Notes: generated by a model not told the origin, from the sequence alone. Counted from the stretch's first letter, positions 1-8,039 are shown. The stretch is 34,770 nucleotides of DNA from CAZFDE01 sp964517795 (GCA_964517795.1 CAZFDE010000024.1:1-34770), one strand, 5' to 3'. Program-made: numbers and translations.

Positions 1-411
1 CTGACATTTAAAACGTCGTTAAAAGAAAGATCGCAATACGATCACCCGAAGGGGTATTCGGCTTGCAGCTTCATTTGTGATGAATTGGCTAAACACGGCA
101 TCAAAACACATCCTATAGAAAATTATCGCGATATTGCATGGTCTGTTGACTGTGAAATTGATTCAAAGACAGTTTTCTTTTTTGTGGGATATCTGGGAAC
201 CAAATATACGGATTGGCAGCTTGTTATTTGTTCTGGCACAGGGCTGTTCAAGCGGCTGTTGGGCTATAAAGATAAACCGCAACGCATCGAACTTGCTCGA
301 TCGATTCATTCAATCTTATCCAATGACAACAGATTCAGCGATTTAAAATGGTTTTCCCGATACACAGACAGTCCCAAGGATAACTCATTTCCTGTTCCGT
401 TTGCTACGTAG
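1..411 (+). CDS. Unrecognised protein, 5' end outside window
   Basis: The reading frame is open from the first base of the window to the TAG at 409-411. The gene therefore very probably starts upstream, and the TTG at 85 is only an internal codon. The visible part is about 136 residues and soluble-looking, with no signal peptide or membrane segment. It is mixed hydrophobic and charged, with motifs such as FFVGYLG, WQLVICSG and GLFKRLLG, and a C-terminal stretch rich in Asn, Asp and Ser. I do not recognise the family, so no function is proposed. Base composition is noticeably AT-richer than the dnaE gene that follows on the other strand, which could mean recent acquisition. The stop codon lies within the left arm of a palindromic repeat. 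Confidence 0.6.
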   Translation: MTFKTSLKERSQYDHPKGYSACSFICDELAKHGIKTHPIENYRDIAWSVDCEIDSKTVFFFVGYLGTKYTDWQLVICSGTGLFKRLLGYKDKPQRIELARSIHSILSNDNRFSDLKWFSRYTDSPKDNSFPVPFAT

Positions 412-488
412 GGTGCGTTATCAAACGCACCATTTCAATCAATAGCCATCACCGGTTATGATTTCGGTGCGATTTTATCACACCCTAC
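408..488. repeat. Palindromic REP/MITE-like element
   Basis: GTAGGGTG at 408-415 is matched by its inverted copy CACCCTAC at 481-488, and the arms remain partly complementary further inward, giving an imperfect inverted repeat of about 80 bp. Inside the left arm is a perfect 8-bp hairpin: GGTGCGTT (412-419), loop ATCA, AACGCACC (424-431). The element overlaps the stop codon of the preceding gene. A related palindrome, GGTGCGATG/CATCGCACC, occurs at 7792-7809. It has no coding capacity. Calling it REP- or MITE-like is inference from shape and recurrence. Confidence 0.5.
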
Positions 489-527
489 CTTTTCGTTGCT
501 CGGTATTTGGGATCCGGGATTCGATTT

Positions 528-549
528 GCGTGGACCTGAAGGTCCACGC
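528..549. repeat. 10-bp perfect inverted repeat
   Basis: GCGTGGACCT (528-537) and AGGTCCACGC (540-549) form a perfect stem around a 2-nt centre. It lies downstream of the dnaE stop codon on the minus strand but is not followed by a T tract on either strand, so it is not a standard intrinsic terminator. The following bases (CTACAGGTA) resemble those near the 7792 palindrome. It is most likely another short dispersed palindrome. Confidence 0.5.
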
Positions 550-595
550 TACAGGTAACTCGGGGTGACAATTTTCTGTGTGCTCTGGGGCTAAG

Positions 596-3500
596 CTATT
601 TTGCCAAGAGCAGGTTTTTTTCGCCGACGAGCTTGCGGATTTTGCGGCAGAAGTCCATATCGGGATTGACGGCGAATTCTTTGGATGCCGTCGCGTGGAT
701 TCGGCCGTGGTCGGTGCGGATCGCGATATACAGTGGGCTCGTGCCCTGATGGTGGCGGCAAATCGTTTTGATCTCGGCGATCTTTTCCGGCGTCATCTGC
801 GGGGCTTCCAATAGGACCCGGATGCGGCCGGTGAGCTTGTCGCGAACATCGTCGATCGCGATCACCTCGTCGGCATAGATATTGGGTTTCTCGCGGCGGG
901 TATCGACTTTACCCTTGACGAAGATGACCGTATCTTCCACCAGCAAATCCGCGAAGGCGTTGAGCTTATTTGGAAAGAGTACAACCTCCGCGGAGCCCTG
1001 CAGGTCGTCGAGGACGAGCACGGCCATTTTTGAGCCGGCGTTTCGCCCGCTCCTGGTGATATGGGTGCGGATTTTGGTGATCATCCCGCCGATGATGACC
1101 GCGGCGTCCTGCGGGCAGGTCTTGATCTGGCTGCTGTTGTGCGTCGAGTAGATATTGATCGTCTCGGCCCAGTGGCTCAGCGGGTTGCTGGTGACATAAA
1201 AGCCGAGGACCGCCTTTTCGAACGCGAGCATCTGCGGCTCGGGCCACGGATCGACCTGCGGCAGCTTCTGGGCGTCTTTGCCGTAATCGTCGGCCACGAG
1301 ATCACCAAAGATATTCATCTGTCCGTTCTGGCGGTCGGCCTGGGCGGCGGTACCGATCTGCATCGCTTTTTCCAGCCCGGCCATCATCTGCGCGCGGTTG
1401 CCGCCGAGCCGGTCGAACGCACCCGCTTTGATCAGGGCCTCGAGGACCTGTTTGTTGGCCGCCCGCAGATCGACGTTCTCACAGAAATGAAACAGGCTCT
1501 TGAAGCGGCCGACTTTTTCGCGGGCCGCGATGATCTTCTCGACCGCCTTTTCGCCGACGCCTTTGACCGCGGCGAGGCCGAAGCGGATCACATCGGCGTG
1601 TTTCTTGTCGCGGCCGGTGTCGATCGGGGTGAACATGATGCCGCTTTCGTTGATATCGGGCGGGCGGACCTCGATATTCATCTGGCGGCACTCGCCGATA
1701 TAGTCCACAATCTTATCGGTGCTGTCCATTTCGTAGGTCAGCAGGGCCGCCATGAATTCGACCGGGTAGTAGGCCTTCATGTACGCGGTCTGGTAGGCGA
1801 TAAAGGCGTAGCGGGTCGAGTGGCTCTTGTTGAAGCCGTAGCCGGCGAACCGCTCAATCAGCTCGAAGATTTCCGAGGCCTGGTTCTCGGTCAGGCCCTT
1901 ATCGACACAGCCGGCGATGAATCGTTTTTTCTCCTTGGCGATGGTCGAGGCCTTTTTCTTGCTGATCGCCTTAATCAGTGTATAGGCCTCGCGCAGCGGG
2001 ATATCGCCGAGCCGGTTACAGATGCGCATGACCTGTTCCTGATAGACCATAATGCCGTAGGTTTCCTTGAGTACCTCGGTCATGATCGGGTGCGGCAGGG
2101 TCCATTTGGCACCGTGCTTGCGGTCGATGTAGTCGGGGATGAGCGTCATCGGGCCGGGCCGGTAGAGCGCGTTGGCGGCGATGAGGTCTTCGATGCGGTC
2201 CGGCCGCATTTTCATCAAGAGGTCCTGCATCCCGCCGGATTCGAACTGGAAGATGCCTTTAGTTCGGCCGTTGGCGAAGATCGCCAGGACTTTCGGGTCT
2301 TTGAGGTTGAGCTTTTCGAGGTCAATATCGATATCGTGATTTTCCTTGACGAGTTTGCGCGCCCGCTGCAGGACGCTGAGGGTCTTGAGGCCGAGAAAAT
2401 CCATCTTTAAAAGGCCGACTTTTTCGACGGTCGGGCCTTCGAACTGGGTGATGATATCGTCAGCGGCGGCGGGTTTGTAGAGCGGGATGTAGTTGGTCAA
2501 GGGTTCCTCGGCGACGACGACGCCGGCCGCGTGGACCGAGGCATGACGCACGAGACCTTCGAGTCGTTTGCAGATATCGATGACCGCGTGCGTTTGCGGA
2601 TCGCTGTCATAAGCATTTTTCAACTCCGGCTCCTGCTCCATCGCCGCATCGAGCGTCATGCCGAGCGTTTCGGGGACGAGTTTGGCCAATCGGTCGGCCT
2701 CGGAGAGCGGGACGTTCTTGACGCGGCAGATGTCGCGGATGACCGCGCGGGCCTTCATCGTTCCGAAAGTGATGATCTGGGCGACGTGGCCGTACTTGCG
2801 GCGAACGTAATCGATGACCTCGGCGCGACTGTCCTGGCAGATATCGATATCGATATCGGGCATCTCGTTTCGGGCCGGGTCCATGAACCGCTCGAACAGC
2901 AGATCGTACTGGATCGGATCCACATCGCACAGGCCCAGGCAGTAGCCCACCAGCGTACCGACGCCGGAGCCGCGGGCGCCGACCGGGATATCGTGGTCGT
3001 GGGCATACTTGCAGAAATCCCAGACGATCAGGAAGTAACTCGCGAAGCCTTTGGATTCGATAACCTCCAGTTCGCGATCGAGCCGTGTCTTGATCTGGTC
3101 GGTGATCTTGCCGTAGATTTTTTTGGCGTTGTCGCAGCAGAGTTTGGTCAGAAAATCTTCCGGACTTGAACCGTCCTGCGGCTTGAAGACCGGCGCGTGG
3201 CGGGTCTTGAGGTCCAGTTCGACGTTGCAGCGTTCGGCAATCGCCAGCGTGTTATCGAAGGCATGGGGCAAATCGGGAAAGAGCGAACGCATTTGGTTGG
3301 GACTTTTGAGAAAGACATCGCGCGGGTAGATCATGCGCTGCGGGTCGTCGGCTTTGGCATTGGTGCTGATGCAGCAGAGGCAGTTGTGGGCCTCGTAATC
3401 GTCTTCGGTGAGAAAGTGCACGTCGTTGGTCGCGATCAGGCCGATGCCTTTTCGGTTGGCCAGGTCGATCAGGCCCTGGCGGATTTGCGGCTCATCGGGT

Positions 3501-4045
3501 TCATGGTACTGAATCTCGATAAAGTAATTCTTCTCACCGAAGATTTCCAGGAACGAATCGACGGCAGCCTCGGCGCCGGCGATATCGTCGCGAGCGATTA
3601 ATGAGGGAATCTCGCCTTTGAGACAGGCGGATGCACAGATCAATCCTTCGCTGCACTCGGCGAGAATCTCCTTGTCGATCCGCGGGCGGTAGTAGAACCC
3701 CTCGAGGTAGCCGGCGCTGGTGAGTTTCAGGAGGTTCTTGTAGCCGGTGTTATTTTCGGCGAGCAACAGCAAGTGATAGGCCGCGTCGGCGATGCCGGAT
3801 TTGTTGCGGTCGAAGCGGCTGTCGGGGGCGATGTAGGCCTCGATGCCGAGGATCGGTTTGATCTTGGCGCTGCGTGCGGCGGTGTAAAAATCAACCGCGC
3901 CGAACATGTTGCCATGGTCGGTCAGGGCGATCGTGTCCATGCCGAGTTCGCGGCACTGCTTAAACAGCGGCTTAAAGGCGATGGCACCATCCAGCAGGGA
4001 ATACTGACTGTGAACGTGTAAATGTGTAAATCCTTTACTCGACAT
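596..4045 (-). CDS. dnaE: DNA polymerase III alpha subunit
   Basis: Replicative polymerase of the DnaE type, 1149 aa, about the usual length. The N-terminal PHP domain (about 1-215) begins with HLHVHSQYS. All nine residues that form the metal site in proofreading DnaE1 enzymes appear present: H10, H12, D19, H44, E69, H91, C141, D208 and H210. The polymerase core carries the catalytic aspartates D399 and D401 in PDIDIDI, and D549 in KMDFLGLKT. The C-terminal part contains the helix-hairpin-helix region and an OB-fold near residues 990-1060. There is no intein or frameshift. The ATG at 4043-4045 is preceded by AAGGAGG about 11 bases upstream. It is transcribed alone, divergently from the thi operon, from a near-consensus promoter. 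In-family proofreading through the PHP site is an inference from residue conservation. Confidence 0.97.
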   Translation of the reverse strand: MSSKGFTHLHVHSQYSLLDGAIAFKPLFKQCRELGMDTIALTDHGNMFGAVDFYTAARSAKIKPILGIEAYIAPDSRFDRNKSGIADAAYHLLLLAENNTGYKNLLKLTSAGYLEGFYYRPRIDKEILAECSEGLICASACLKGEIPSLIARDDIAGAEAAVDSFLEIFGEKNYFIEIQYHEPDEPQIRQGLIDLANRKGIGLIATNDVHFLTEDDYEAHNCLCCISTNAKADDPQRMIYPRDVFLKSPNQMRSLFPDLPHAFDNTLAIAERCNVELDLKTRHAPVFKPQDGSSPEDFLTKLCCDNAKKIYGKITDQIKTRLDRELEVIESKGFASYFLIVWDFCKYAHDHDIPVGARGSGVGTLVGYCLGLCDVDPIQYDLLFERFMDPARNEMPDIDIDICQDSRAEVIDYVRRKYGHVAQIITFGTMKARAVIRDICRVKNVPLSEADRLAKLVPETLGMTLDAAMEQEPELKNAYDSDPQTHAVIDICKRLEGLVRHASVHAAGVVVAEEPLTNYIPLYKPAAADDIITQFEGPTVEKVGLLKMDFLGLKTLSVLQRARKLVKENHDIDIDLEKLNLKDPKVLAIFANGRTKGIFQFESGGMQDLLMKMRPDRIEDLIAANALYRPGPMTLIPDYIDRKHGAKWTLPHPIMTEVLKETYGIMVYQEQVMRICNRLGDIPLREAYTLIKAISKKKASTIAKEKKRFIAGCVDKGLTENQASEIFELIERFAGYGFNKSHSTRYAFIAYQTAYMKAYYPVEFMAALLTYEMDSTDKIVDYIGECRQMNIEVRPPDINESGIMFTPIDTGRDKKHADVIRFGLAAVKGVGEKAVEKIIAAREKVGRFKSLFHFCENVDLRAANKQVLEALIKAGAFDRLGGNRAQMMAGLEKAMQIGTAAQADRQNGQMNIFGDLVADDYGKDAQKLPQVDPWPEPQMLAFEKAVLGFYVTSNPLSHWAETINIYSTHNSSQIKTCPQDAAVIIGGMITKIRTHITRSGRNAGSKMAVLVLDDLQGSAEVVLFPNKLNAFADLLVEDTVIFVKGKVDTRREKPNIYADEVIAIDDVRDKLTGRIRVLLEAPQMTPEKIAEIKTICRHHQGTSPLYIAIRTDHGRIHATASKEFAVNPDMDFCRKIRKLVGEKNLLLAK

Positions 4046-4081
4046 CGATTAAAACGCCTCCTTGTGTTCTATGACCCTGCC

Positions 4082-4110
4082 ATCATAAAAACTGGGATTG
4101 TTTCTGTCAA
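4082..4110 (-). promoter_or_regulatory. Sigma70-type promoter for dnaE
   Basis: Reading the minus strand, TTGACA (4110-4105), a 17-bp spacer and TATGAT (4087-4082) match the housekeeping consensus at 11 of 12 positions. The expected start near 4075 gives a 5' leader of about 30 nt containing the AAGGAGG ribosome-binding site. Confidence 0.8.
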
Positions 4111-4149
4111 GATTCAGTTCGTGATTCGGCATTGTTTTGTAAAAAAGAT

Positions 4150-4178
4150 TTGAAGTTTTGGGTGATTTTGGTTATATT
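4150..4178 (+). promoter_or_regulatory. Putative promoter of the thi operon
   Basis: TTGAAG (4150-4155), a 17-bp spacer and TATATT (4173-4178) form a plausible housekeeping promoter. Transcription would begin near 4185, exactly where the riboswitch starts, and this agreement in position is the main support. Confidence 0.6.
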
Positions 4179-4185
4179 TGTTTGT

Positions 4186-4290
4186 TGCCAGGGGAGCCCG
4201 AAGGTCGCATCGGCGGCCGAGAGGCTGAGATATCCCGACGGTCGGGATGACCCTTGAACCTGATCAGGTTAGCACCTGCGAAGGAAGGCC
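4186..4290 (+). promoter_or_regulatory. TPP (THI-box) riboswitch
   Basis: The conserved TPP aptamer blocks appear in order: GGGGAGCC (4191-4198), GGCTGAGA (4223-4230), ACCC (4250-4253), CCTGATC (4259-4265), GGTTAGCACC (4267-4276) and TGCGAAGGAA (4277-4286). An extra small hairpin, ATCCCG/CGGGAT around 4232-4248, sits between CTGAGA and ACCC, where THI elements may carry a facultative stem. The aptamer is followed at once by an intrinsic terminator and the thiazole genes. Thiamine pyrophosphate binding should therefore reduce transcription of the operon. Confidence 0.95.
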
Positions 4291-4310
4291 AAAAGCAGGA
4301 TTTGATATTG

Positions 4311-4342
4311 AACGCGCTTCCTTCGGGCAAGTGCGTTTTTTT
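4311..4342 (+). terminator. Riboswitch expression-platform terminator
   Basis: AACGCGCTT (4311-4319) pairs with AAGTGCGTT (4329-4337) with one G-T wobble, and the U run continues to 4342. The 3' strand of the aptamer, CGAAGGAAG at 4279-4287, is perfectly complementary over 9 bases to CTTCCTTCG at 4317-4325. That gives a ready antiterminator: without ligand this pairing would break the terminator, and with ligand P1 forms and the terminator folds. The pairing is seen in the sequence; the switching mechanism is inferred from known TPP riboswitches. Confidence 0.85.
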
Positions 4343-4355
4343 ATTGGGATTTTTG

Positions 4356-4934
4356 ATGCAGAATCGGCAGGACAAACTCGCTAAGGCGGTTGTCGGGATT
4401 GCCGGGCTCGGCGGGCTCGGCTCGGTGGCGGCTGTTGCGCTGGCGCGGGCGAACGTGGGCAAGTTGATCGTGGTCGATTTCGATATCGTCGAGCGGGCGA
4501 ATCTCAACCGCCAGCATTACTTCATCAATCAGGTCGGCCGGGCTAAGGTCGATTGCATGATCGAGAATCTCAAGCGGATTAATCCGGCCGTTTGCGTTGA
4601 AGGGCATCAGATAACATTGGGACCGGATAACATCCCGGATGTTTTCGCCGAGGCCGACGTGATTGTTGAATGTCTTGACCGGGCCGAGCAAAAACAGATG
4701 TTCATCGAAACGGTGCTGAGGAAAATGGATCAGCCGGTTGTTTCGGCTTCGGGCCTGGCCGGTTATGGCGACAGTAATGCGATCCGGACCTGGCGGGTCA
4801 ACGAACGGTTGATCCTGGTCGGCGACGGCGAAACGGGGATCGACCAAGAGCCGTTTTTAACGGCCGCCCGTGTCGGGATTGCCGCCTGTCACCAGGCCAA
4901 TGCGGTTCTGGAACTCATTTTGAACGATTCATAA
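4356..4934 (+). CDS. thiF: ThiS adenylyltransferase ThiF
   Basis: ThiF activates the C-terminal glycine of the sulfur carrier ThiS by adenylation, the first step in sulfur transfer for thiazole synthesis. The protein is 192 aa, matching the short ThiF subgroup rather than the 250-aa E. coli form. It has the nucleotide-binding loop GLGGLGS (residues 17-23) and the E1-type DFDIVERANLNRQ block. No paired CxxC zinc motifs are seen. The ATG at 4356 was chosen because earlier in-frame starts (for example 4254) lie inside the riboswitch and terminator. A weak GGGA precedes it. It is the first gene of the riboswitch-controlled thi operon and lies 10 bp ahead of thiS. Confidence 0.9.
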   Translation: MQNRQDKLAKAVVGIAGLGGLGSVAAVALARANVGKLIVVDFDIVERANLNRQHYFINQVGRAKVDCMIENLKRINPAVCVEGHQITLGPDNIPDVFAEADVIVECLDRAEQKQMFIETVLRKMDQPVVSASGLAGYGDSNAIRTWRVNERLILVGDGETGIDQEPFLTAARVGIAACHQANAVLELILNDS

Positions 4935-4944
4935 AGAGGGTATA

Positions 4945-5154
4945 ATGGCAAAGTTGATGATTAACGGCAAACCAAAGGATTTCGAGGACGGCCTGCCGGC
5001 GACGTTAGCGGCACTGCTGGAGGCGCTGCATGTCGAGGCGGCTACGGTCGTTGCCGAGGTGGACGGCGAGATCGTGCCCCGAGAAAAGTTTGCCGAAACA
5101 AAAGTGGTCGAGGATCAGGCCATCGAACTGGTGCGATTCGTGCCGGGAGGATGA
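4945..5154 (+). CDS. thiS: Sulfur carrier protein ThiS
   Basis: Small ubiquitin-like sulfur carrier, 69 aa, ending in the diagnostic Gly-Gly (FVPGG). The terminal glycine is adenylated by ThiF and then converted to a thiocarboxylate that gives sulfur to ThiG. An AAGAGGG ribosome-binding site precedes the ATG. The stop codon TGA is three bases before the thiG start, so the two are probably translated together. The length and C terminus match the family well. Confidence 0.93.
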   Translation: MAKLMINGKPKDFEDGLPATLAALLEALHVEAATVVAEVDGEIVPREKFAETKVVEDQAIELVRFVPGG

Positions 5155-5157
5155 TTT

Positions 5158-5931
5158 ATGGATAAGCTGAAAATTGCAGACAAGACATTCGATTCGAGAT
5201 TGCTGGTGGGGACCGGCAAATTCGCCGGACCGGACATTATGGCGGATGCACTGGCGGCCAGCGGCAGCGAGATCGTTACCGTTGCCTTGCGGCGGGTGGA
5301 TATCGAGAACGCGCAGGATGATATGCTGGCGGCGATCGACCGAGATAAGTATCTGCTCTTGCCGAATACCTCCGGTGCGCGCGATGCGGCCGAAGCGGTG
5401 CGGCTGGCCAAACTCGCCCGGGCCGCGACCGGAATCCGGTGGCTCAAGCTCGAAGTAACGCCCGATCCGTATTACCTGCTGCCGGACCCGATCGAAACGC
5501 TCAAAGCCGCCGAGATTCTGGTTAAGGAGGGCTTTACCGTGCTGCCGTATATCAATGCCGATCCGGTGTTGTGCAAACGGCTCGAAGATGCCGGCACGGC
5601 GACGGTGATGCCGCTGGCCAGTCCGATCGGTTCGAATCAGGGCCTGCGGACGCGGGCGGCATTGGAAATTATTATCGAACAGGCAAACGTGCCGGTGGTG
5701 GTCGATGCGGGGCTGGGACTGCCGTCCCACGCGGCCGACGCGATGGAGATCGGTGCCGATGCGGTCCTGGTCAATACCGCGATTGCTACGGCTGACGACC
5801 CGGTACAGATGGCCCGTGCATTCAAATTAGCGGTCGAAGCCGGACGCGCCGCACGCCTGAGCGGCCCCGGCTCGGTTAAGCGTAAGGCCGATGCCTCCAG
5901 CCCGTTAACGGGATTCTTGCGAGATGCATAA
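5158..5931 (+). CDS. thiG: Thiazole synthase ThiG
   Basis: ThiG builds the thiazole phosphate ring from 1-deoxyxylulose 5-phosphate, ThiS thiocarboxylate and dehydroglycine. The 257-aa TIM-barrel protein carries the expected Schiff-base lysine K97 in WLKLEV, the PDP motif shortly after, and the phosphate-binding VDAGLG and GADAVLVNTAIA segments. GGAGG at the end of thiS serves as its ribosome-binding site. Its 3' end overlaps the thiH start by 8 bases, typical of tight coupling. Nothing is unusual in length or motifs. Confidence 0.96.
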   Translation: MDKLKIADKTFDSRLLVGTGKFAGPDIMADALAASGSEIVTVALRRVDIENAQDDMLAAIDRDKYLLLPNTSGARDAAEAVRLAKLARAATGIRWLKLEVTPDPYYLLPDPIETLKAAEILVKEGFTVLPYINADPVLCKRLEDAGTATVMPLASPIGSNQGLRTRAALEIIIEQANVPVVVDAGLGLPSHAADAMEIGADAVLVNTAIATADDPVQMARAFKLAVEAGRAARLSGPGSVKRKADASSPLTGFLRDA

Positions 5932-7096
5932 TTCATCGTTACAGATTATTGAATATCTTTCACAGCGCCGGCTCGACGGCCACGGCGACCGCTGGCGGGC
6001 GCAGCTCGATGCGATCGGTTCGCAGGATGTCGAACGGGCGCTGGCGATGCCGGCGGGTGTGTATGACTTCCATAAGCTGATGGCACTGATCTCACCCGCC
6101 GCGGAGGATTATCTCGAACCGATGGCCCGGCTTTCGCAGCAGCTTACGGTCCAGCGGTTCGGTAAGACGATGAAGCTCTATATCCCGCTGTACCTGTCGA
6201 ACTACTGCATCAATCGCTGTGCATATTGCGGATTCAATACCGCGCATGCATTCGAAAAGACACGGCTGACCATCGCCGAAGCGCTCGACGAGGCCGCCGT
6301 TCTGCACGAGCAGGGATTCGCCGACCTGCTGCTGGTCAGCGGCGAGGACCCGCAGTATATCACCGTCGATTATCTGGTCGAGCTGGCCGGCAAATTGCGC
6401 AAGCGGTTCAGCAGTATATCGGTGGAAATCTACGCAATGGACACCGGCGATTATGCCCGGCTGTTCGAGGCGGGGGTCGAGGGCGTTACACTATACCAGG
6501 AGACCTATGACCGCGATGTCTATGCGTATTATCACCGCCAAGGGCCTAAGGCCGATTACGACTATCGGCTCGGCGCCCCCGACCGGTTCGCACAGGCCGG
6601 GATGCGGCAATGCGGGCTGGGCGTGCTGCTGGGCCTCAACGACTGGCGGGTCGAAACGCTCGCATTGGCCGAGCACGGTCACTACCTGATGAAAAAATAC
6701 TGGCAGAGCCAAATCTCGTTCTCGTTCCCGCGGCTGCGGCCGGCCTACCAGAGCGACCAGCAGTACGCGCACCTCGTCAGTGACAAAAATATGGTGCAGA
6801 TGATCACGGCGTTGCGGCTGTGTTTCGCCGATGCCGGGCTGGTCCTTTCGACCCGCGAAAGTGCGGCGTTTCGCGATCACTGCATCCATCTGGGGATCAC
6901 CCGCATCAGCGCGGGCAGCCGGACGAATCCCGGCGGTTATCTCGGCCGCGACCGTGCGGTGCGCCAGTTCGAAATCGACGATAGCCGCAGTGCCGCCGAT
7001 GTGGCCGGTATGATCAAACAGCACGGCTTCGATCCGGTCTGGAAGGACTGGGACAGGGCATTCGGTCAAACCGCATCGGAGTCGAAACGCCAATGA
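5924..7096 (+). CDS. thiH: 2-iminoacetate synthase ThiH
   Basis: Radical SAM tyrosine lyase that supplies dehydroglycine to ThiG. It is the oxygen-sensitive alternative to the glycine oxidase ThiO, which fits an anaerobic or microaerobic lifestyle. The 390-aa protein has the CX3CX2C iron-sulfur motif (C95, C99, C102) in YCINRCAYCGF. The C-terminal part has the family's SAGSRTNPGGY stretch. The start overlaps thiG by 8 bases. The stop TGA is part of an ATGA overlap with the following HD-domain gene. Confidence 0.95.
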   Translation: MHNSSLQIIEYLSQRRLDGHGDRWRAQLDAIGSQDVERALAMPAGVYDFHKLMALISPAAEDYLEPMARLSQQLTVQRFGKTMKLYIPLYLSNYCINRCAYCGFNTAHAFEKTRLTIAEALDEAAVLHEQGFADLLLVSGEDPQYITVDYLVELAGKLRKRFSSISVEIYAMDTGDYARLFEAGVEGVTLYQETYDRDVYAYYHRQGPKADYDYRLGAPDRFAQAGMRQCGLGVLLGLNDWRVETLALAEHGHYLMKKYWQSQISFSFPRLRPAYQSDQQYAHLVSDKNMVQMITALRLCFADAGLVLSTRESAAFRDHCIHLGITRISAGSRTNPGGYLGRDRAVRQFEIDDSRSAADVAGMIKQHGFDPVWKDWDRAFGQTASESKRQ

Positions 7097-7746
7097 GCGA
7101 TATCAATCTGCCCGATCGCGATGAATGTTTTCAGATGCTGCGGGAATATCATATCCCATCACATGTGCTGCGGCACAGTCTGGCGGTCGCCAAACTCGCG
7201 GTGTTTTTAGGGCATCGGTTAGCGGAAAAAGGAATCGACATCAATATTGACCTGATCGATCGGGCCTGTCTGCTGCATGACATCGTGCGTGTCTGCGATT
7301 TTGACCGGCTCGATTACACCAAATTCGATCAGCAGGTCACGGCCGAAGATAAACGCGTCTGGCAGCGGATCCGCAACATGTACGGCCATATGGTGCACGA
7401 AGATGCGGCCTACGAGATCCTCAAGGACGATTACCCCGAGTTGGCGACGATCATCAAAAAGCATCGCTATATGGGCCTGCTCGACGAGGACATGAAACCC
7501 AAAACATGGCAAGAGAAATTGATCTATTACAGCGACTGCAAGGTCATGCATGATCGGATCGTACCCGTGCGGCAGCGGTTAGAGGAGGCCCACCAGCGAA
7601 ACGTCCACCTGCACGGTTCAGAAGAAAAGTGCCGCATCAACACCACCAAGGTCGATCCGTTGATCTACGCGATGGAAAAAGAGATCTTCGCGATCGTCGG
7701 CCTTGTCCCCGACGAGGTGGATGACAAATTTATAGACAATTACTAA
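7093..7746 (+). CDS. HD-domain phosphohydrolase coupled to thiH
   Basis: A 217-aa soluble protein with a complete HD metal-dependent phosphohydrolase signature: H28, the H62-D63 pair in LLHDIVR, H99/H102, H124 and D148. Such enzymes typically remove phosphates from nucleotides or related small molecules. The substrate here cannot be read from sequence. Its ATG overlaps the thiH stop (ATGA), so it lies within the TPP-controlled operon and is translationally coupled. A role in thiamine metabolism, for example dephosphorylating an intermediate, or in nucleotide housekeeping is possible. Both are inference from context. No signal peptide or membrane segment is seen. Confidence 0.8.
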   Translation: MSDINLPDRDECFQMLREYHIPSHVLRHSLAVAKLAVFLGHRLAEKGIDINIDLIDRACLLHDIVRVCDFDRLDYTKFDQQVTAEDKRVWQRIRNMYGHMVHEDAAYEILKDDYPELATIIKKHRYMGLLDEDMKPKTWQEKLIYYSDCKVMHDRIVPVRQRLEEAHQRNVHLHGSEEKCRINTTKVDPLIYAMEKEIFAIVGLVPDEVDDKFIDNY

Positions 7747-7791
7747 GCCTCAGAGAGCACATAGTTCACAGAGAAAGCTACCCACAGGTAT

Positions 7792-7824
7792 GGTGCGATG
7801 CATCGCACCCAATCACTATTTTTT
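7792..7824 (+). terminator. Palindrome, possible terminator of the thi operon
   Basis: GGTGCGATG (7792-7800) followed directly by CATCGCACC (7801-7809) is a perfect 18-bp palindrome that could fold as a 7-bp stem with a TGCA loop. A run of six T lies at 7819-7824, 9 bases after the stem, which is farther than in classical terminators. It shares GGTGCG/CGCACC arms with the element at 408-488. It may therefore be a dispersed repeat, with termination a secondary effect or absent. Confidence 0.35.
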
Positions 7825-8039
7825 GAGAAAACTTAATCTGACATAACCGTCCTTTGAGCCATCACAAAATTCTCTATTGAGATCAACCGATTTGCCGTGA
7901 ATGATTATGGTTGGGGGGCGCAAGGGGTCTCAAACAAAAAATGAGAATCGTCCATTTAAAGCGTTGGCGGCCTCGATTCCCTCAAAGCCGCCTGGCTCGT
8001 TTGTTTTGCCTGTATTTGCCCCGGTGTGATCTGAAAACA

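Noticed and set aside
528..549. Intrinsic terminator of dnaE
   Set aside because: The stem is good, but no T tract follows it on the minus strand.
1061..2410. Long open frame antisense to dnaE (449 codons)
   Set aside because: It lies wholly opposite a clear dnaE, and its composition (many Asp, Val, Gly, His) is typical of a mirror frame in GC-rich DNA. No motif or ribosome-binding site supports it.
4254..4355. Earlier start for thiF
   Set aside because: These codons overlap the aptamer and terminator of the TPP riboswitch and add residues absent from ThiF proteins.
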